Source: Mesocentrotus franciscanus (Eukaryota > Echinodermata > Echinoidea > Camarodonta > Strongylocentrotidae). Taken from it: a stretch of 64,000 bases of DNA. A program made the position numbers and the translations under genes. The notes below the pieces were generated by a model that saw only the letters and a list, made by a program, of their open reading frames with translations, was not told the DNA's origin and searched no databases. This document shows, piece by piece, positions 12,107 through 23,976 of this stretch. The number at the start of each line of letters is the position of its first letter. Positions within the stretch are counted from its first letter, which is position 1. The stretch is from the NCBI GenBank assembly GCA_037976565.1, contig CP137672.1, forward strand, positions 18,562,335 to 18,626,334, written 5' to 3'.

Positions 12107-12949
12107 CCTGAATCTAGTTAGGCAAGAAAGTTCTTCAAGTCAACCAGCAATTAGCAATACCTTAAACGTACTCTTGAATTCATTTCCACAATCAATAACG
12201 ATGTGACGCATGCAAGTTCGTGTTCCCAAAAAGAGGGTTTATGTAACAAAATATAAGCCCTTCTTGCAGTCGAATGTTTTATCGCAAACGTGGAAAATGT
12301 AGAGAGGATTCATGAATATTAGATAAATCAATAAATCATGACTGGCCGCTGGCGTACGGTGGTTAAGGGTGATATTACAACGGGATTGCGTGCGAGAGAA
12401 ATGTAATTATGATGAGTGATGAAATATCCTAACTCAAGTACAACAGCGGCGTCGCTAGAAGGGAAAAGGAGGTGGTAGGGTTTTAAACACTCGCAGCTGC
12501 CCTGTTCCCCCCCCCCCCAAAAAAAAAAATTGTCTACAAATACTTCAATTTTGTTGTCGGTAACTTTGTAATTTCAAAATGGGCCTAATTCGGCAAATGA
12601 GAAAGTTAAGAACTTCATACAAGACCCCGTCCCTGGTATTTTAAATAGTTGAGTTCCGCCCCTAAAGGAAACGGAAGTACCTGCATCACACACTGGAGTC
12701 CCATTACAGCATCTGCTGCCACAAAGAACGAGGAAGTTTTGTACTGTGAATGTTCATACTGTGGGGACTATAACAATTTCGCTTCAAAGAGGAAGTATAG
12801 TAATAATTAAATATCTTTCACACATGTTCTAGTTAATACAAATAAGATTTTTACACATCAAATTACTGAGCAAAGTACTCTGAATCAGAGGCGGCGCTCC
12901 AGGTGGGGGAGGGGGCAGGGTGCACTGTGCCCCACGCTCATTCAAGTAC
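12107..12949. other. Upstream flank of GPCR copy 2, no gene seen
   Basis: Diverged counterpart of 1264-1827 and 5239-5731. It includes short C9 and A9 runs at about 12508-12530 and the GAGGCGGCGCTCC motif shared with unit 2 (about 5665). No open reading frame of interest. Confidence 0.5.
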
Positions 12950-13585
12950 CCCAAAAGTGCCTCCTTTTACTTCAGATAATAAGCCCTTTTTCTTTCTAAT
13001 AGGTGCCCATTCTACAATCTTAAAAATGATTTTTACCACCTTTGATTAGTGCCCCCTTTACCTCTTAAAAGTGCCCCTTTTCTTTTCAATTTAATAAGAG
13101 CCCCTTTCCCTTCTCATAAATGTTCCTTTTCACTTCTGATACATTTATCCGAAGTGAAAAGGAGCTCTTATGATATCATAATCTGATAGGTGCCCCTTTT
13201 CATTAGACAATGGTCCCTTTTCCTTTGCAATAATTGCCCCCTGTCGGGTACGAGAAGTGCCTATTTCACCTCTGATAATTGCCCATTTTACTCTGACACG
13301 TGCTCCTTTTTCCTTTCTAACAATTGCCCTTTTCCATTTTAATAAGAGCCCCTCCCCATTTACCTTCGACTAATGACCCTCTTCTTTTATAATTAATGCC
13401 TCTTTTCAATTATCATAGGTGCCTTTTTCATCTCTGGTGAGTGCCCTTTTCCTGGTGCGAGAAGTGTCCCTTTTCACCTCTGATAAAGGCCCTTTTCACT
13501 TTGACACGTTCTCCTTTTATTTTCTAGAAAGTGTTATTTTCCCTTCTGATAAGCGCCCTCTTTTCCTTTCCCCATATTATGTGCC
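12950..13585. repeat. GTGCCCCTTTT minisatellite, unit 3
   Basis: Third copy of the imperfect minisatellite, colinear with 1828-2350, with extra repeats in the first half. Confidence 0.78.
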
Positions 13586-14339
13586 CCTGATTTGAAGCAA
13601 CTATAAGAGCATCTTTTTCTTTAATTTCCCCCACTGTTGATATAATTATGTACCTTTTTAAAGGCCTCTTCAGTCTTCACGATGAAATTGTGCTTGAAAC
13701 CCATTACGATTTGTTTCTTCCTCTTGTTAAGATGTATTATTAATAGGTCACAATGCGACCTCACAAATCTTAAATTGTTTGCTTGCTCGCTTAATTTGCT
13801 CTTTCGCAATGAATATTCAGACCATCACTCCCGACTGCAAAGTATGCTGCTTAAAAAAGCAGCATCTTGGACCATGTAAAGAGAGAAACAAATATCGAAA
13901 TCATCCCTGATAATGTAATCACAATGTAGGGATATTTATACCAATGTCTAAAATGTTATACATGTATTTTCGTTTTGAGGTTTCCCTTTGCAGGTGCCCC
14001 TTCTTTGTTGGTGCCCATCTCCAGTTTGGAAGACACTCCGCCGCCCCTGCTCTGAATCATTGGTCTATAGGTCATCATTAAGGCACCACCCACTTTTATA
14101 AAACAAGGGAAACGCTCTTGGCGGTCTCGACTGCATTACGCAATTCGATATGATGAAAATTGAGGTTGGGAAATTATCTATAGGCAGGGTGGTCTATAAG
14201 CAGGCCCCCCAAAATGAAATCCTCTGAATATATTTAAGCATTTAAAAGTGAATATTGACTAAGAATCATCAGAAATATGTTTAACTAAGATTGATAACTT
14301 TCATGAAATATGAACAAATGACAAAAAATTGATTCATAT

Positions 14340-14930
14340 TAAGTTGTGAAAACATAATCCAAGTCTAGTGACCTAAAATGACTTTTGACCTTGACTTTGT
14401 GACCTGGAATTTGTGTCATATGATTTGTGATACTTGTGATTTGTGAAAAACATAATCCAAGTCTAGTGACCTAAAATGACTTTTGACCTTGACTTTATGA
14501 CCTGGTATTAGTGTCATATGATTTGTGATACTTGATTACCCTCGGGTACAAGTTTCATGGAATTTGAACAAACACTTCTGAAATTATGCTAAAAATTCAA
14601 AATCGTGAAGTTGATGCCACAACAAAGTCTAAATTTGCAGAAGTGAAATGACATTTGACCTTAATTTTATCACCTAAAAGACCAATCACATGATTGGTGA
14701 TACTTGATAACCTCTATGTTCAAGTTTCATGGAATAGGAATGTATACTTTCAAAATTATGATAACAATTCAAAATCTTAACCTGATGCCACAACATGGTC
14801 TAAGTTTGTTGACCAGAAATGACCTTTGACCTTGACTAAGTGACCTGAAATTCTACTCACATAATTGGGGATACTTGATAACCCTTTAGTCTAAGTTTCA
14901 TTGAATAAGAACTTATACTTTCAAAATTAT
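14340..14930. repeat. Tandem repeat with TGACCTTTGACCT, unit 3
   Basis: This is the longest version of the repeat. The core is duplicated in quick succession near 14360 and 14470 (an extra 110-base tandem copy) and recurs near 14650 and 14820. Only the last copy has the perfect TGACCTTTGACCT (14820-14832); the others carry one substitution. Confidence 0.72.
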
Positions 14931-14973
14931 ATTAAAAATTCAAAAAACTTAACCTTGGTTAAGTTTTTGATGT

Positions 14974-15053
14974 TAACGCCGCCGTCGCCGTCGCGTCAGT
15001 CGGCGACGACGCCGCCGCGCCGTCGCCGCAGCCGCCGCCGCCGTCAGCAGAGA
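14974..15053. repeat. GCC/GTC-rich trinucleotide tract
   Basis: An 80-base GC-rich run of CCG, GTC and GCC triplets sits in an otherwise AT-rich setting. Units 1 and 2 have a much shorter version at the same place (about 3592-3612 and 8683-8700), so the tract has expanded in unit 3. Confidence 0.75.
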
Positions 15054-15164
15054 AGCGGTGCCTATGCCTCGCTATTTGCTACGCAGGCGAGGCAAAACAT
15101 CATTTGCACGCGGACCGGAAATTTTAACCAACAGTTGGTTTCCAGGTGAACCTATCGGTTCTAG

Positions 15165-15600
15165 GACACCTATCCCTTGACATCCATCCCCCGGATAACC
15201 ACCCCCAGTCAACTACCCCCTAGGACAACTACCCCCTCGGGACAACTACCCCCTAGGGCAACCACCCTCTAGGACGACTACCCCCTTGGATAACTATACC
15301 CCCTAGGACAACTACCCCCTGGACAACTACCCCCGGACAACTATACCCTCTAGAACAACTACCCCCGGACAACTTCCCCCAGACAAATACCCTCTATAGG
15401 ATAGTTATCCTGGGGGTAGTTGTCCTAAATGGTTGTCCGGGGGGACGGTTGCCCGGGGGTAGTTGTCCGGGTGGTAGTTGTCCTAGGGGGTAGTTGTCTA
15501 GGGGGTTGTTGTCCTAGGGGGTAGTTGTCCTATAGGGGGTAGTTGACTGGGGGTGGTTATCCGGGAGTGGATGTCTAGGGGGTAGGTGTCCGGACTCCGG
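15165..15600. repeat. Minisatellite that inverts at its midpoint
   Basis: The left half is built of about 16-base repeats of GGACAACTACCCCCTA type. The right half is built of the reverse complement, TAGGGGGTAGTTGTCC. The switch is near 15405. The whole tract can fold into one imperfect hairpin with arms of about 200 bases. Repeats vary in length, for example CCGGACAAC and TAGGACAAC starts. Confidence 0.88.
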
Positions 15601-15619
15601 ATACGGAACCTATTTATCA

Positions 15620-15950
15620 ACTCTTGGTTAAAACATTAACCCACCCTAGTTGGTTAATGTTTTAACCAACTATTTGTTAAAACTTAAACTAATAATTTGC
15701 TAAACTTCTTTTACCAACATTACTATTTATTCAAATCTTAACAAATCATTTTTAACCAACCCTTGTTGGTTACAATTATAACCAACTATTCATTAAGTTT
15801 TAACAAATCTTTTTTAACCAACCCTAGTTGGTTACAATTATAATTATTACCAATTATTCATTAACATTTTAACAAATCATTTTTTAACCAACCCTAGTTG
15901 GTTACAATTTATACCAACTATTTATTAAAAACTTTAACCTAGTTGGTTAC
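15620..15950. repeat. TAACCAAC / GTTGGTTA tract, left side
   Basis: Several loosely spaced copies of a unit containing TTAACCAACCCTAGTTGGTT, itself a near-palindrome, are followed by ACAATTATAACCAACTATT. The unit recurs three to four times at 70-90-base spacing. Confidence 0.8.
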
Positions 15951-16153
15951 AATAATTTATTGCACTCAGTCATGAAATGAAATGAGACAGTTGAGTCAGT
16001 AGCTAGTCGAAAGGCTGTTATCTTGGGGTTTCGAATATTTTTAACAATAATTCTGCTCGCGAGATAGAATACATCAAACTCCCGGATCAAACTATATACT
16101 GTTTTTAGCAATCGCACAATAGAAAAAAAAAGGTCACGTAGATCTAGATCTAC

Positions 16154-16354
16154 ACTTATGGGGCGTTGCAAGAAAGTTGCAATCAATTGCAAATCTCCAA
16201 AATCAAGCGCAAGCGCAAGGAAATTTAGGAGACTATTTGGGCGTTGCAAGAAAGTTGAGTTGCAATCGATTGCAAATATCAGTTGCAAATTTTGCAAATT
16301 GCAATCAATCGCAACTTGCAATCAATTGCAACTTTCTTGCAACGCCCCATAAGT
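16154..16354. mobile_element. 200-bp inverted-repeat element nested in the fold-back element
   Basis: Ends are inverted copies of each other: TTATGGGGCGTTGCAAGAAA at the left and TTTCTTGCAACGCCCCATAA at the right, with the complementarity continuing through TTGCAATCAATTGCAA. The centre repeats GGGCGTTGCAAGAAAGTTG once more and is full of TTGCAA motifs. No coding capacity; length and structure fit a miniature inverted-repeat element. Confidence 0.8.
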
Positions 16355-16949
16355 CTATAGAATCCAAAGAATCATGGATTGAATGGTCTAAATCAAATTG
16401 AAACGGGAATAGACCTACATTTCTCCATGATCGTGATCATGATTAGGCCTACTGCGCCTATTTTGCCGGTAGATCTAGTACTTGCACTATTGCATTCGAC
16501 CGAGTGTAACCATGCAGGGTACGGGTGAGTATCGGACTACGCGCATGTCGTCAGGAGCAGCAGCTAAGTTACTCGCACGCAGGCAATTGGCAATCTGAGA
16601 GAGAATAACGGGCAAGTTTTGGCGACTTTACTGCATTGTTAAAAATATTGTGGAAATTGTTATTGCTTCAGATGGATCATAAAAAAGTTCATCAGTAGAA
16701 TGGTATAGTAATTATTCGTTTAGCTTAACTTCAAACACCTTAACTAGTCCTTCGAACCCCAAGATAACAGCCTTTCGACTACTGACTCCATGATGACATC
16801 CCGGGATGAAATTCGTTGCAAACTGCGACGCGTGATTCTCGTTGTCTATTGGCTCATTTCATGTCACATGATCAAAACTTTTAACCAACCGTCGAACGGC
16901 GGGAATTCTTTATTTTGATTAACCAACTAGTGCACCAAAGGTTTGGTGA

Positions 16950-17165
16950 CCAAACCACGGCATTTTACCCAAATGCTTGTTAATTTTTTAACCAACCAAT
17001 TGAAACTAGCTTTAACCAACCACATTATTACTAAACCACGGCATTTTACCCAAATGTTTGTTAATTTTTTAACCAACCAATTGGAACTAGCTTTAACCAA
17101 CCACATTATTACCAAACCACGGCACTTAACACAACAGTTGGTTATTTTTCTTAACCAACCAGTTT
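16950..17165. repeat. 80-bp tandem repeat, right side of fold-back element
   Basis: A unit beginning AAACCACGGCATTTTACCCA and containing two TTTAACCAACC motifs is repeated at an 80-base period (starts near 16953, 17033 and 17113, the last partial). It mirrors the TAACCAAC tract on the left side of the element. Confidence 0.85.
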
Positions 17166-17299
17166 TAATACGTGAATATTTTACCAGTGTTTTTATAGGG
17201 CCGATTCAGCGATATTGTCTCATACGACATAATACTATTAAGGTGGACAATTTTGTGCTAGCTTTTGTTGGATTTGTAGCCATGGATTAATTCTCTTAA

Positions 17300-17687
17300 A
17301 GGTATAGACCAGTTCTGGTCATGCCATTGCATTGTGAAAGAAACGTTGTGGAATCGATCAGAAAAGGTTGATCATCTAGCATATAAGTATTGGTGTGTAC
17401 TGCAAGGTTCTGGAATCATCAAAATGATAAGAAATTTGGCCCAGTCTTGGTAAAGTTACAAGCACTGTACACAGAAAGATGTATATGGGACTAGACTTTT
17501 TCTATGCGATATCTATCCAGTCCGGATAGATATGACAATTAACCAAATATATCAATTAATAGGCGGTTTCCCGGCAAAATTTGTATCTTCACGTATTAGT
17601 AAAAACATATGCCTTCACATGATTGGTAATAAGAGCTTCCACATCATTTTTTGAAAGGGGGGCGTTTCCAAAACTGGTCTATACCTT
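17300..17687. mobile_element. TTAA-flanked TIR element (family 3)
   Basis: A 388-base element has ends AGGTATAGACCAGTTCTGG and CCAAAACTGGTCTATACCT, flanked by TTAA at 17296-17299 and 17688-17691. The empty site ATTCTCTTAATTTCATACG is retained in unit 1 (TTAA 3797-3800) and unit 2 (8833-8836). The first 200 bases are closely similar to a 385-base element nested at 27755-28139. No protein is encoded. Confidence 0.92.
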
Positions 17688-18927
17688 TAATGTCATACGA
17701 GAAGTAAAATTATATAAAGGTAGTAAGATTGCATTCCTCTTCTTATAAATATTAAATTTACCCCGTACGACATATCATGGTCTAGACATGATTCACATGT
17801 TACAATAATACATTTATTGCTCTAGCCCAATTTTAGATATGTTTAAATTTGTATTCATCTTTTCTTTTTGTTTGTGTGTTATTCATGAAAGTCAGTAGAA
17901 AATATATATACTCTACACTGCAAGACAAATTTCAAATCGTTTTGAGTTGTGATTTAATGACTTTATTACACTTCTCAAATCGTGAAGGAACAGTGAGATT
18001 TAAAAACCATATTATATCAAGGTTTGAAGCTATCATAAATATGAATATGAACCAAGAAATGTCCCCTGCACATATTCGCAATAAACATTAATAATACATG
18101 ATACATTTAATTACAATTACACAATAGACTGAATGAGTTGCTGTAATCAATAAATACTGTTTTCACTTATCTGAATAAAGACCGAGAGCAAACCAAATTG
18201 AGAGTACATGTATATCACCAAATATAGAGTAAGTGTTTATTACAACGAGTCTTTTAAAAATAGTGTGCAGTATCATAACATTATAAAATAGTCTACACTT
18301 GTGCCGTGAAGCCGAGTTTAAAATTGAAAATAAACTATACATTGCATAAACATATAAAAACAGCTACCACAATATATATAAATTCATATGTTCAACAAAC
18401 TTCCTAAATAGGCTAGTTTAATAATAAAGGGCAATCCAACCTTTGTAATAAGTTCATTTGTATGAAAGCAGAAAAATAAGAGAAACAAAATGGCGAAACT
18501 TTGAAATAAATCAGACCAATGATAAGAGTTATAATGTATGAGATCACTAAATGATCACTTAACGCTCAATTAATGTTATATGACATCACTAAATCTATGC
18601 CAATCTAATAACTGGAATTTTATCTGTGGATTTTGAAGTAGTCACAGACAACTCTCCCATTTGTTGAAAAATATCGTTGATTTCTCTTTTTCTCCTATGT
18701 GCCTTCTCGCTTGTGGCACTATTCAAAATATATTATGGATAGCATATTATTATTCACCCTCTAAAATGAAAAGACCCTCCATAGCCTTACATTTTGAGAA
18801 AATGCCAATTAGTCATTAGTGTACGTAGTTAAAGTTATCTGGCACACCATCAGAGTAAAATTACCAATTCTGCAAATTTGAAGATCCTATACAAAGAATG
18901 ATTACAACTTTAAGATACTCATACCTT

Positions 18928-20258
18928 TCTTATTTTTATCAGATTTCAGCACAAATTTTTACCAGTATGATTTCTTAATTGTTCTGCTTCCTTTTAGAAT
19001 AGTTGTCTATTAAGGTTGAAAATCTATTTAAGAGTTTATCTTGAATTGAAAGTATCCTTGCACTTTTTCTTACTGCAGCGTATTTGTTTTCATCAAGATT
19101 GAGTCATTAAAAAAAAAAAAAAAGATGCATGATCCCGAAACCTCGTACTATATATTAGATGCTTCCAATTTCTTTTAGGATCTGATTATCTCATTGTGTG
19201 ACCATAACTCAACTTTTTCTTCGAAGCTGTCTAAGTTGGCATTATTATTGTGATGAATGGATAAAAGTTAAAAACACAAATAAACAATAAATATGAAGTC
19301 TTAAAAATGATACTGTTCGGCCCCTCGCAATTTACTGCATAACATGAGCTTGCAGTTTTTATTTCCTTGCTTTTAAAAGTCGAATGATTGCCACTCTATA
19401 GCGTTTCTTCATGATGAAGAAAACTACTGGATTTAGCCAGTGATTTGAATACATAATCATCTAAAGGATGAAGGACATAAGTTTTGTAATACCACCAAAG
19501 ATATTCATTAGCATGAGAAATCCAGGCGTCCACACCAAGTAGCCTGCTCCGACAACGACCGAGATCGTTATGGTGCCCTTATTCAGCTTTACACAGCAGC
19601 AGCGCTGGCGGAGTGAATCGAAAGTTGGCCAAGCTTTGTATTCTTCCAATTCTTCCTCATCACGTGACTGTTGTTGAGCACGTGACTGTAGCTGGGTACG
19701 TGACCGTAGTTCGGAGGAGCATTTACGTTTGTCATCATCTCGATCCTCATGCGATTTTGAGATAAAGAGTATGTGCACGTTTAAAACAGTTGTTAGCATG
19801 ACAATCGCGAAAGGTATAACGATGTAAACTGCTACGACTGGTGCTTGTTTGGAATTGACCACGAAGCTTTTTGGGTGCGAATGGCAGAGGCCAAAAAACG
19901 CCCAATGAATAATGGGCAACTCCCCAACAAAAGCCCCGCCGATGAGCGCCGCCATTATCAGTAACTTGATTCTCCGACGGGTCAGGATGGTGTGGTATCG
20001 CATTGGGCGGGTAACCGCTATGTATCGATCAATGGTGATCAACATCAATATCATATGAGACATTCCAACGAAGGGAAACATAACACCACTTGCAATAATA
20101 CACAACGTCGCATCAGAATAAAAAGATTGATCAATTGCGATTAGCATAATCTTTCCGTAGCAGAAACTTTGTGATGTCAAAATGGGCCTATTTCGGCAAA
20201 TGAGAAAGTTGAGAATTTCATTCGAAACCCCGTCCCTGGTATATATAATGATTGAGCG
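18928..20258. repeat. Segmental unit 4, truncated
   Basis: This starts like unit 3 after GATACTCATACCTT and carries GPCR copy 3. It then jumps from inside the receptor to the upstream block (AAACTTTGTGATGTCAAAAT) and loses similarity to the other units near 20258. This is the distal edge of the array. Confidence 0.8.
19359..20161 (-). pseudogene. Class A GPCR, copy 3, 5' deleted with early stop
   Basis: TM3 (with DRY) to TM7 are recognisable and otherwise close to copies 1 and 2. Two lesions are visible. First, the gene is cut just after TM2 at about 20161, where sequence that normally lies about 0.75 kb upstream is joined on, so the start, TM1 and TM2 are gone. Second, a tyrosine codon at the start of TM7 is TAG (19461-19463), and the NPVVFF end lies beyond it, down to the ancestral stop at 19359-19361. 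The third loop matches copy 1 in length. Non-functional. Confidence 0.9.
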
Positions 20259-20956
20259 CCTTACCTAAATCCCCCATCACACCAAACTAGTTCTCACTAC
20301 GTTCTGGATCCATCCTAGAAAATCGTAAAACGTGTTGTGGTCGGGGTAGAATGTGTAAATAATATCTATGATGCGATCCTAGTTCGTTCATAAACAATCC
20401 TCATTACGTCCATCTCGTCTGTATCCCGTCCATAGTCAGTTCATATCAAGTTTAGATCGGGTAAATTTGCCACTTCCAGGCAGTCCGAGCCTGTCCGTAG
20501 TCAGTTTAGACCCGTTCTTAACTATATAGTTCTACCTCGTTCCCAATACGTCCAAACCCATTCTAACTAGTTTGCAACTCAAGATTTGTCAATAACATTG
20601 TCTGACACATAATAACCCATTCTTTACATGTATACACACTATTTTCATATGTTTCTTAATTCTGGTCCACGAATAATTTGCTTTCCAGAGAAGCAGAAAA
20701 ATCCCCAAAAGTTGGAGGACATTGAAACAACTAACCAGAAAGTTATGAATCTTTTTATTGACATGAAAATGTATTTTTTATTTTGTTTATGCAGGCACTA
20801 CTGGAGAATAAACTTTCTCTGAATTCATGAAAATTGAAATTTTTTGATGAAATGTATATTTAAAAGGATTAATTACGACTATATGATTTGGGAAAAGTAA
20901 TCGAATTTTGTTTAAATGGTGACGGAACGATACCATAAACTCTAACCTATAAACAT

Positions 20957-20987
<31 letters not shown>

Positions 20988-22245
20988 CCTTGTTTATGTA
21001 TTAACCAGTCATACAGAACTTAATAGGCATACATGACTTTCAAGTATGTTGTAACAACTACTTCGAGTTTTGTGACCTGTCTTTGGAATAATGATGATGA
21101 TATAATAACAATAATTATAATAGTAATAATAACAATGATAATGATAAAAACAATAATAATAACAATAACACGAACAATGCTACTACTGCTACTACTACTG
21201 GAAGTATTAATTATTTTATTAAAAACAATAATGTTTCTTATGCAGCAATTTTCCAGTTACAATGTAAACAACAAAATACAACCAATTAAATAATAACAGT
21301 CAGTAACAATAATTCATTTTGTCTTAGACAACCTTGATGCCAAAGAAAATTATTCACCATATCAATCACCATGCTCAATAACAGGAGAGAGTAAAAGAGA
21401 AAAATGAAGTAGAAAAAAAAACTATTATACTGCCTGTAAAAATCGAGTTTAAAAAAAAACACACACTGTATTATCAAGTTAAAATTTGATTTAATTTTAC
21501 TTCTATCTTATCTTGTTTTCATTAGTATTTGTTCCTAATCTGGCTATTAGTATGTGGAATGATATATCATTTTCTCTTCCCTACTAATTCAAACATAATG
21601 GAAGACATATCGGATGGAATACAATAATCACTTCATGATTTGGTAGCTATCAATACCATTCGTTTATACATAAATAATCAAGAAACTGAAATGTATTCAT
21701 TTTTTTTAAATGAGTTGCTGTTAGCATATTTCTATCTCATAATGTAAATACCTTTTTAATAATAATGACAGGAATACCAAAATTACAGACATAATAAACA
21801 GAACATAAACAAAAGTATTACGTGAAATACAATTACTAAATATGAAAATATTTTCTTGTACTCTCCTTCAAAAAAGGAAAAACCCAACACAATATCCCTA
21901 AATTTTATCAATTGAAAACAACTGTTTAGTCAAATGAGAATTTCGTGTTTTATAATAAGTCATCAAAACATGTTTCATCCTGAGCTGATTAGAAAGCCCG
22001 CATCCATGAACCAATTAAAAACTAAGTAAATACATCAAAAATATTTCTGTGTACCGTCCCGTACATTTCCAAGAAATCAGATATATGTACACAAACATTA
22101 CACAGATCAAATTTTTGGTAACATCATAATGCAGTAAACCATCAAATAAATGGAAAATATATGTTGGAATTCAAGGGCAGAAAGATAAAGTGGCAAATAA
22201 AGAATTAAAATTTATATTCAATACAAAAGATTGCAAATGCTACAT
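20259..22245. other. AT-rich spacer, no gene seen
   Basis: Contains an AT dinucleotide run near 20960-20987, an AAT/ATT-rich microsatellite with CTACTACTGCTACTACTACT near 21090-21205, and poly-A/T tracts. The part near 22246 is presumably the 3' UTR of the GLTP gene on the minus strand. No polyadenylation site was assigned. Confidence 0.5.
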
Positions 22246-23834
22246 TTAAGGTCGAGGGTCAAGAGCTCTGGCAGAGTAGATTTCTTGAATAGCTGTGACA
22301 TGATCTTTTAACAGTGTGTGATAATCTCTGACCTGGGACATGAATACTTCCCTGTCCTCTTCATCTTTCTGAGTTATTCTTATTAGATCGCTGTAGTAGG
22401 GAGCTGCTCTGAATGCAACCTGGAAATAATGAGGGACGAAAAGTCATTAATAGGTGGGAGGAGGGGGGCACAACAGGCCCGTGCCTGCCCACTTGAAAAG
22501 CAGTGGCATACATGAACATGTTCTTTTAGGCCACTGGGGGGGGGGGCGGGCTTGTCAACAAAGTGTTATAATATTGGGCCCCTTCTTTTACACAATCTTG
22601 GATCGACCCCTATTTATTTACTTCAGGATTGCAGAAACCCCCTTCTTCTTTATTATTAGTTTTTGTTTGTTTGGGGGTACTCAAAAGTCAAAAGTCAATA
22701 CCTTTCTACTACACATATACTACATATAGCTTCCTTTCTCCATTTATTCCCCATTAATAGAATAAAAGAACAAGCATCTTATGGTGTATTCTCCAACCAT
22801 GCAAAACAAAATGAAACTCAAGAGTTGACTGTTTAAAGATTAAAATTTCGGATGGACTCCATTCGGTAAGTGGCAATGAAGGGGTATCAAGTTTACCTGC
22901 ACAGCGTTCTGTACGAGCCAGTGGTGATGCTGCTTGAGTGCGATGTCATATGCTCCTGAAATACATGGTTTTATATCATCACCTTCATTCTTCCCATCTA
23001 AAATATTCTGGATGAAGACGCAGATGAAGTTGAGGCCCCTGGATACATTGAGAGATAAACAAAAACGGTACATATACAGATCACTTGACCAATTGAAAGT
23101 TTTATATCTTATATTTTGTGTATCCCAAAGAATGACTCATTATTGGATAATCAGGACATTGTAACTTCTAATTGTTGCAGCACTACTTTTCCATAGATTT
23201 CAGATTTCAGATTTTACAGTTGATTGAAGAAATCCCCCCTGTATGCATGAAAGCCTATCTTTTCTTAATAACTTGATGTCTTATATCACAGATTTCAAAA
23301 CGCCCAAAATGTGGTAACATTGAAAAGCTTGCAATAAAGGTAAACCTAATGTTTTCTCATTGCCACCCACGAAAAAGATTTTCATGGATTCCAAAACAGT
23401 TGTAATGTACTTGGAAGTTACGTGAGCCCCCACCCCCTCCTGCAACTTTCCTCTAACAGCCTGTATCTGAAGAGAGATAAAATAGCCCCTAAATTATCCC
23501 TATCCTTTCCACCATCGATGACATGTTTTTTTTAATTTTTAGGAAGGGCTTCCAAAATCTCTATTGGGACCCCTAAAAGTACAACAAATTTAATATATGG
23601 GTGTATGGATAATAAATCAAAATATTCAATCTGGGCCCCCTTCCAAAAAATTTATTGTGGAGCCCTGCAATACTATTATGCAAAATTTTAAAAGCGCTCA
23701 ATACCATGTTTCTAAGCGCATAGGAAGAAAACATGGGTGGAAAAGGAGAGAGAGAGAGAGATCATTAGTGAAACAAAAATTTCACAACTATTACTTTATT
23801 AACTACTACTTCTACAACAACTTCTACTACTACA

Positions 23835-23868
<34 letters not shown>

Positions 23869-23945
23869 ATAATAATAATAATAATAATAATAATATACTA
23901 CTACTACTACAATTGCTGCTGCTGTTATTCCTACTACTACTATAA

Positions 23946-23976
<31 letters not shown>

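Larger units (their letters stand above)
15117..17193. mobile_element. 2.08-kb fold-back element, non-coding
   Basis: Units 1 and 2 read GCACGCGGACC directly into TATAGGGCCGAT (junctions 3684/3685 and 8721/8722). In unit 3 these flanks are separated by 2,077 bases. The insert has no credible gene but a strong symmetry: a minisatellite that reverses polarity (15165-15600), TAACCAAC-rich tracts on both sides (15620-15950 and 16880-17170), and long inverted arms (15961-16035 against 16751-16867) enclosing a further inverted-repeat element (16154-16354). This resembles fold-back-type transposons. No clear target duplication is visible. I do not recognise the family. Confidence 0.8.
9933..18927. 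repeat. Segmental unit 3
   Basis: The longest unit starts where TTTCTTATTTTTATCAG follows the unit 2 end. It carries GPCR copy 2, a minisatellite (12950-13585), a TGACCT repeat (about 14340-14930) and the terminal AT-rich block. Relative to units 1 and 2 it has gained a LINE in the receptor, a GC-rich trinucleotide expansion (about 14974-15053), a 2.08-kb fold-back element and a 388-base TTAA element. Confidence 0.85.

Noticed and set aside
15165..15600. CRISPR-like array
   Set aside because: Short repeats without unique spacers, polarity inversion at the centre, eukaryotic context.
23597..23869. Open frame ending in poly-Tyr
   Set aside because: Runs into the CTA repeat within a GLTP intron; artefact.
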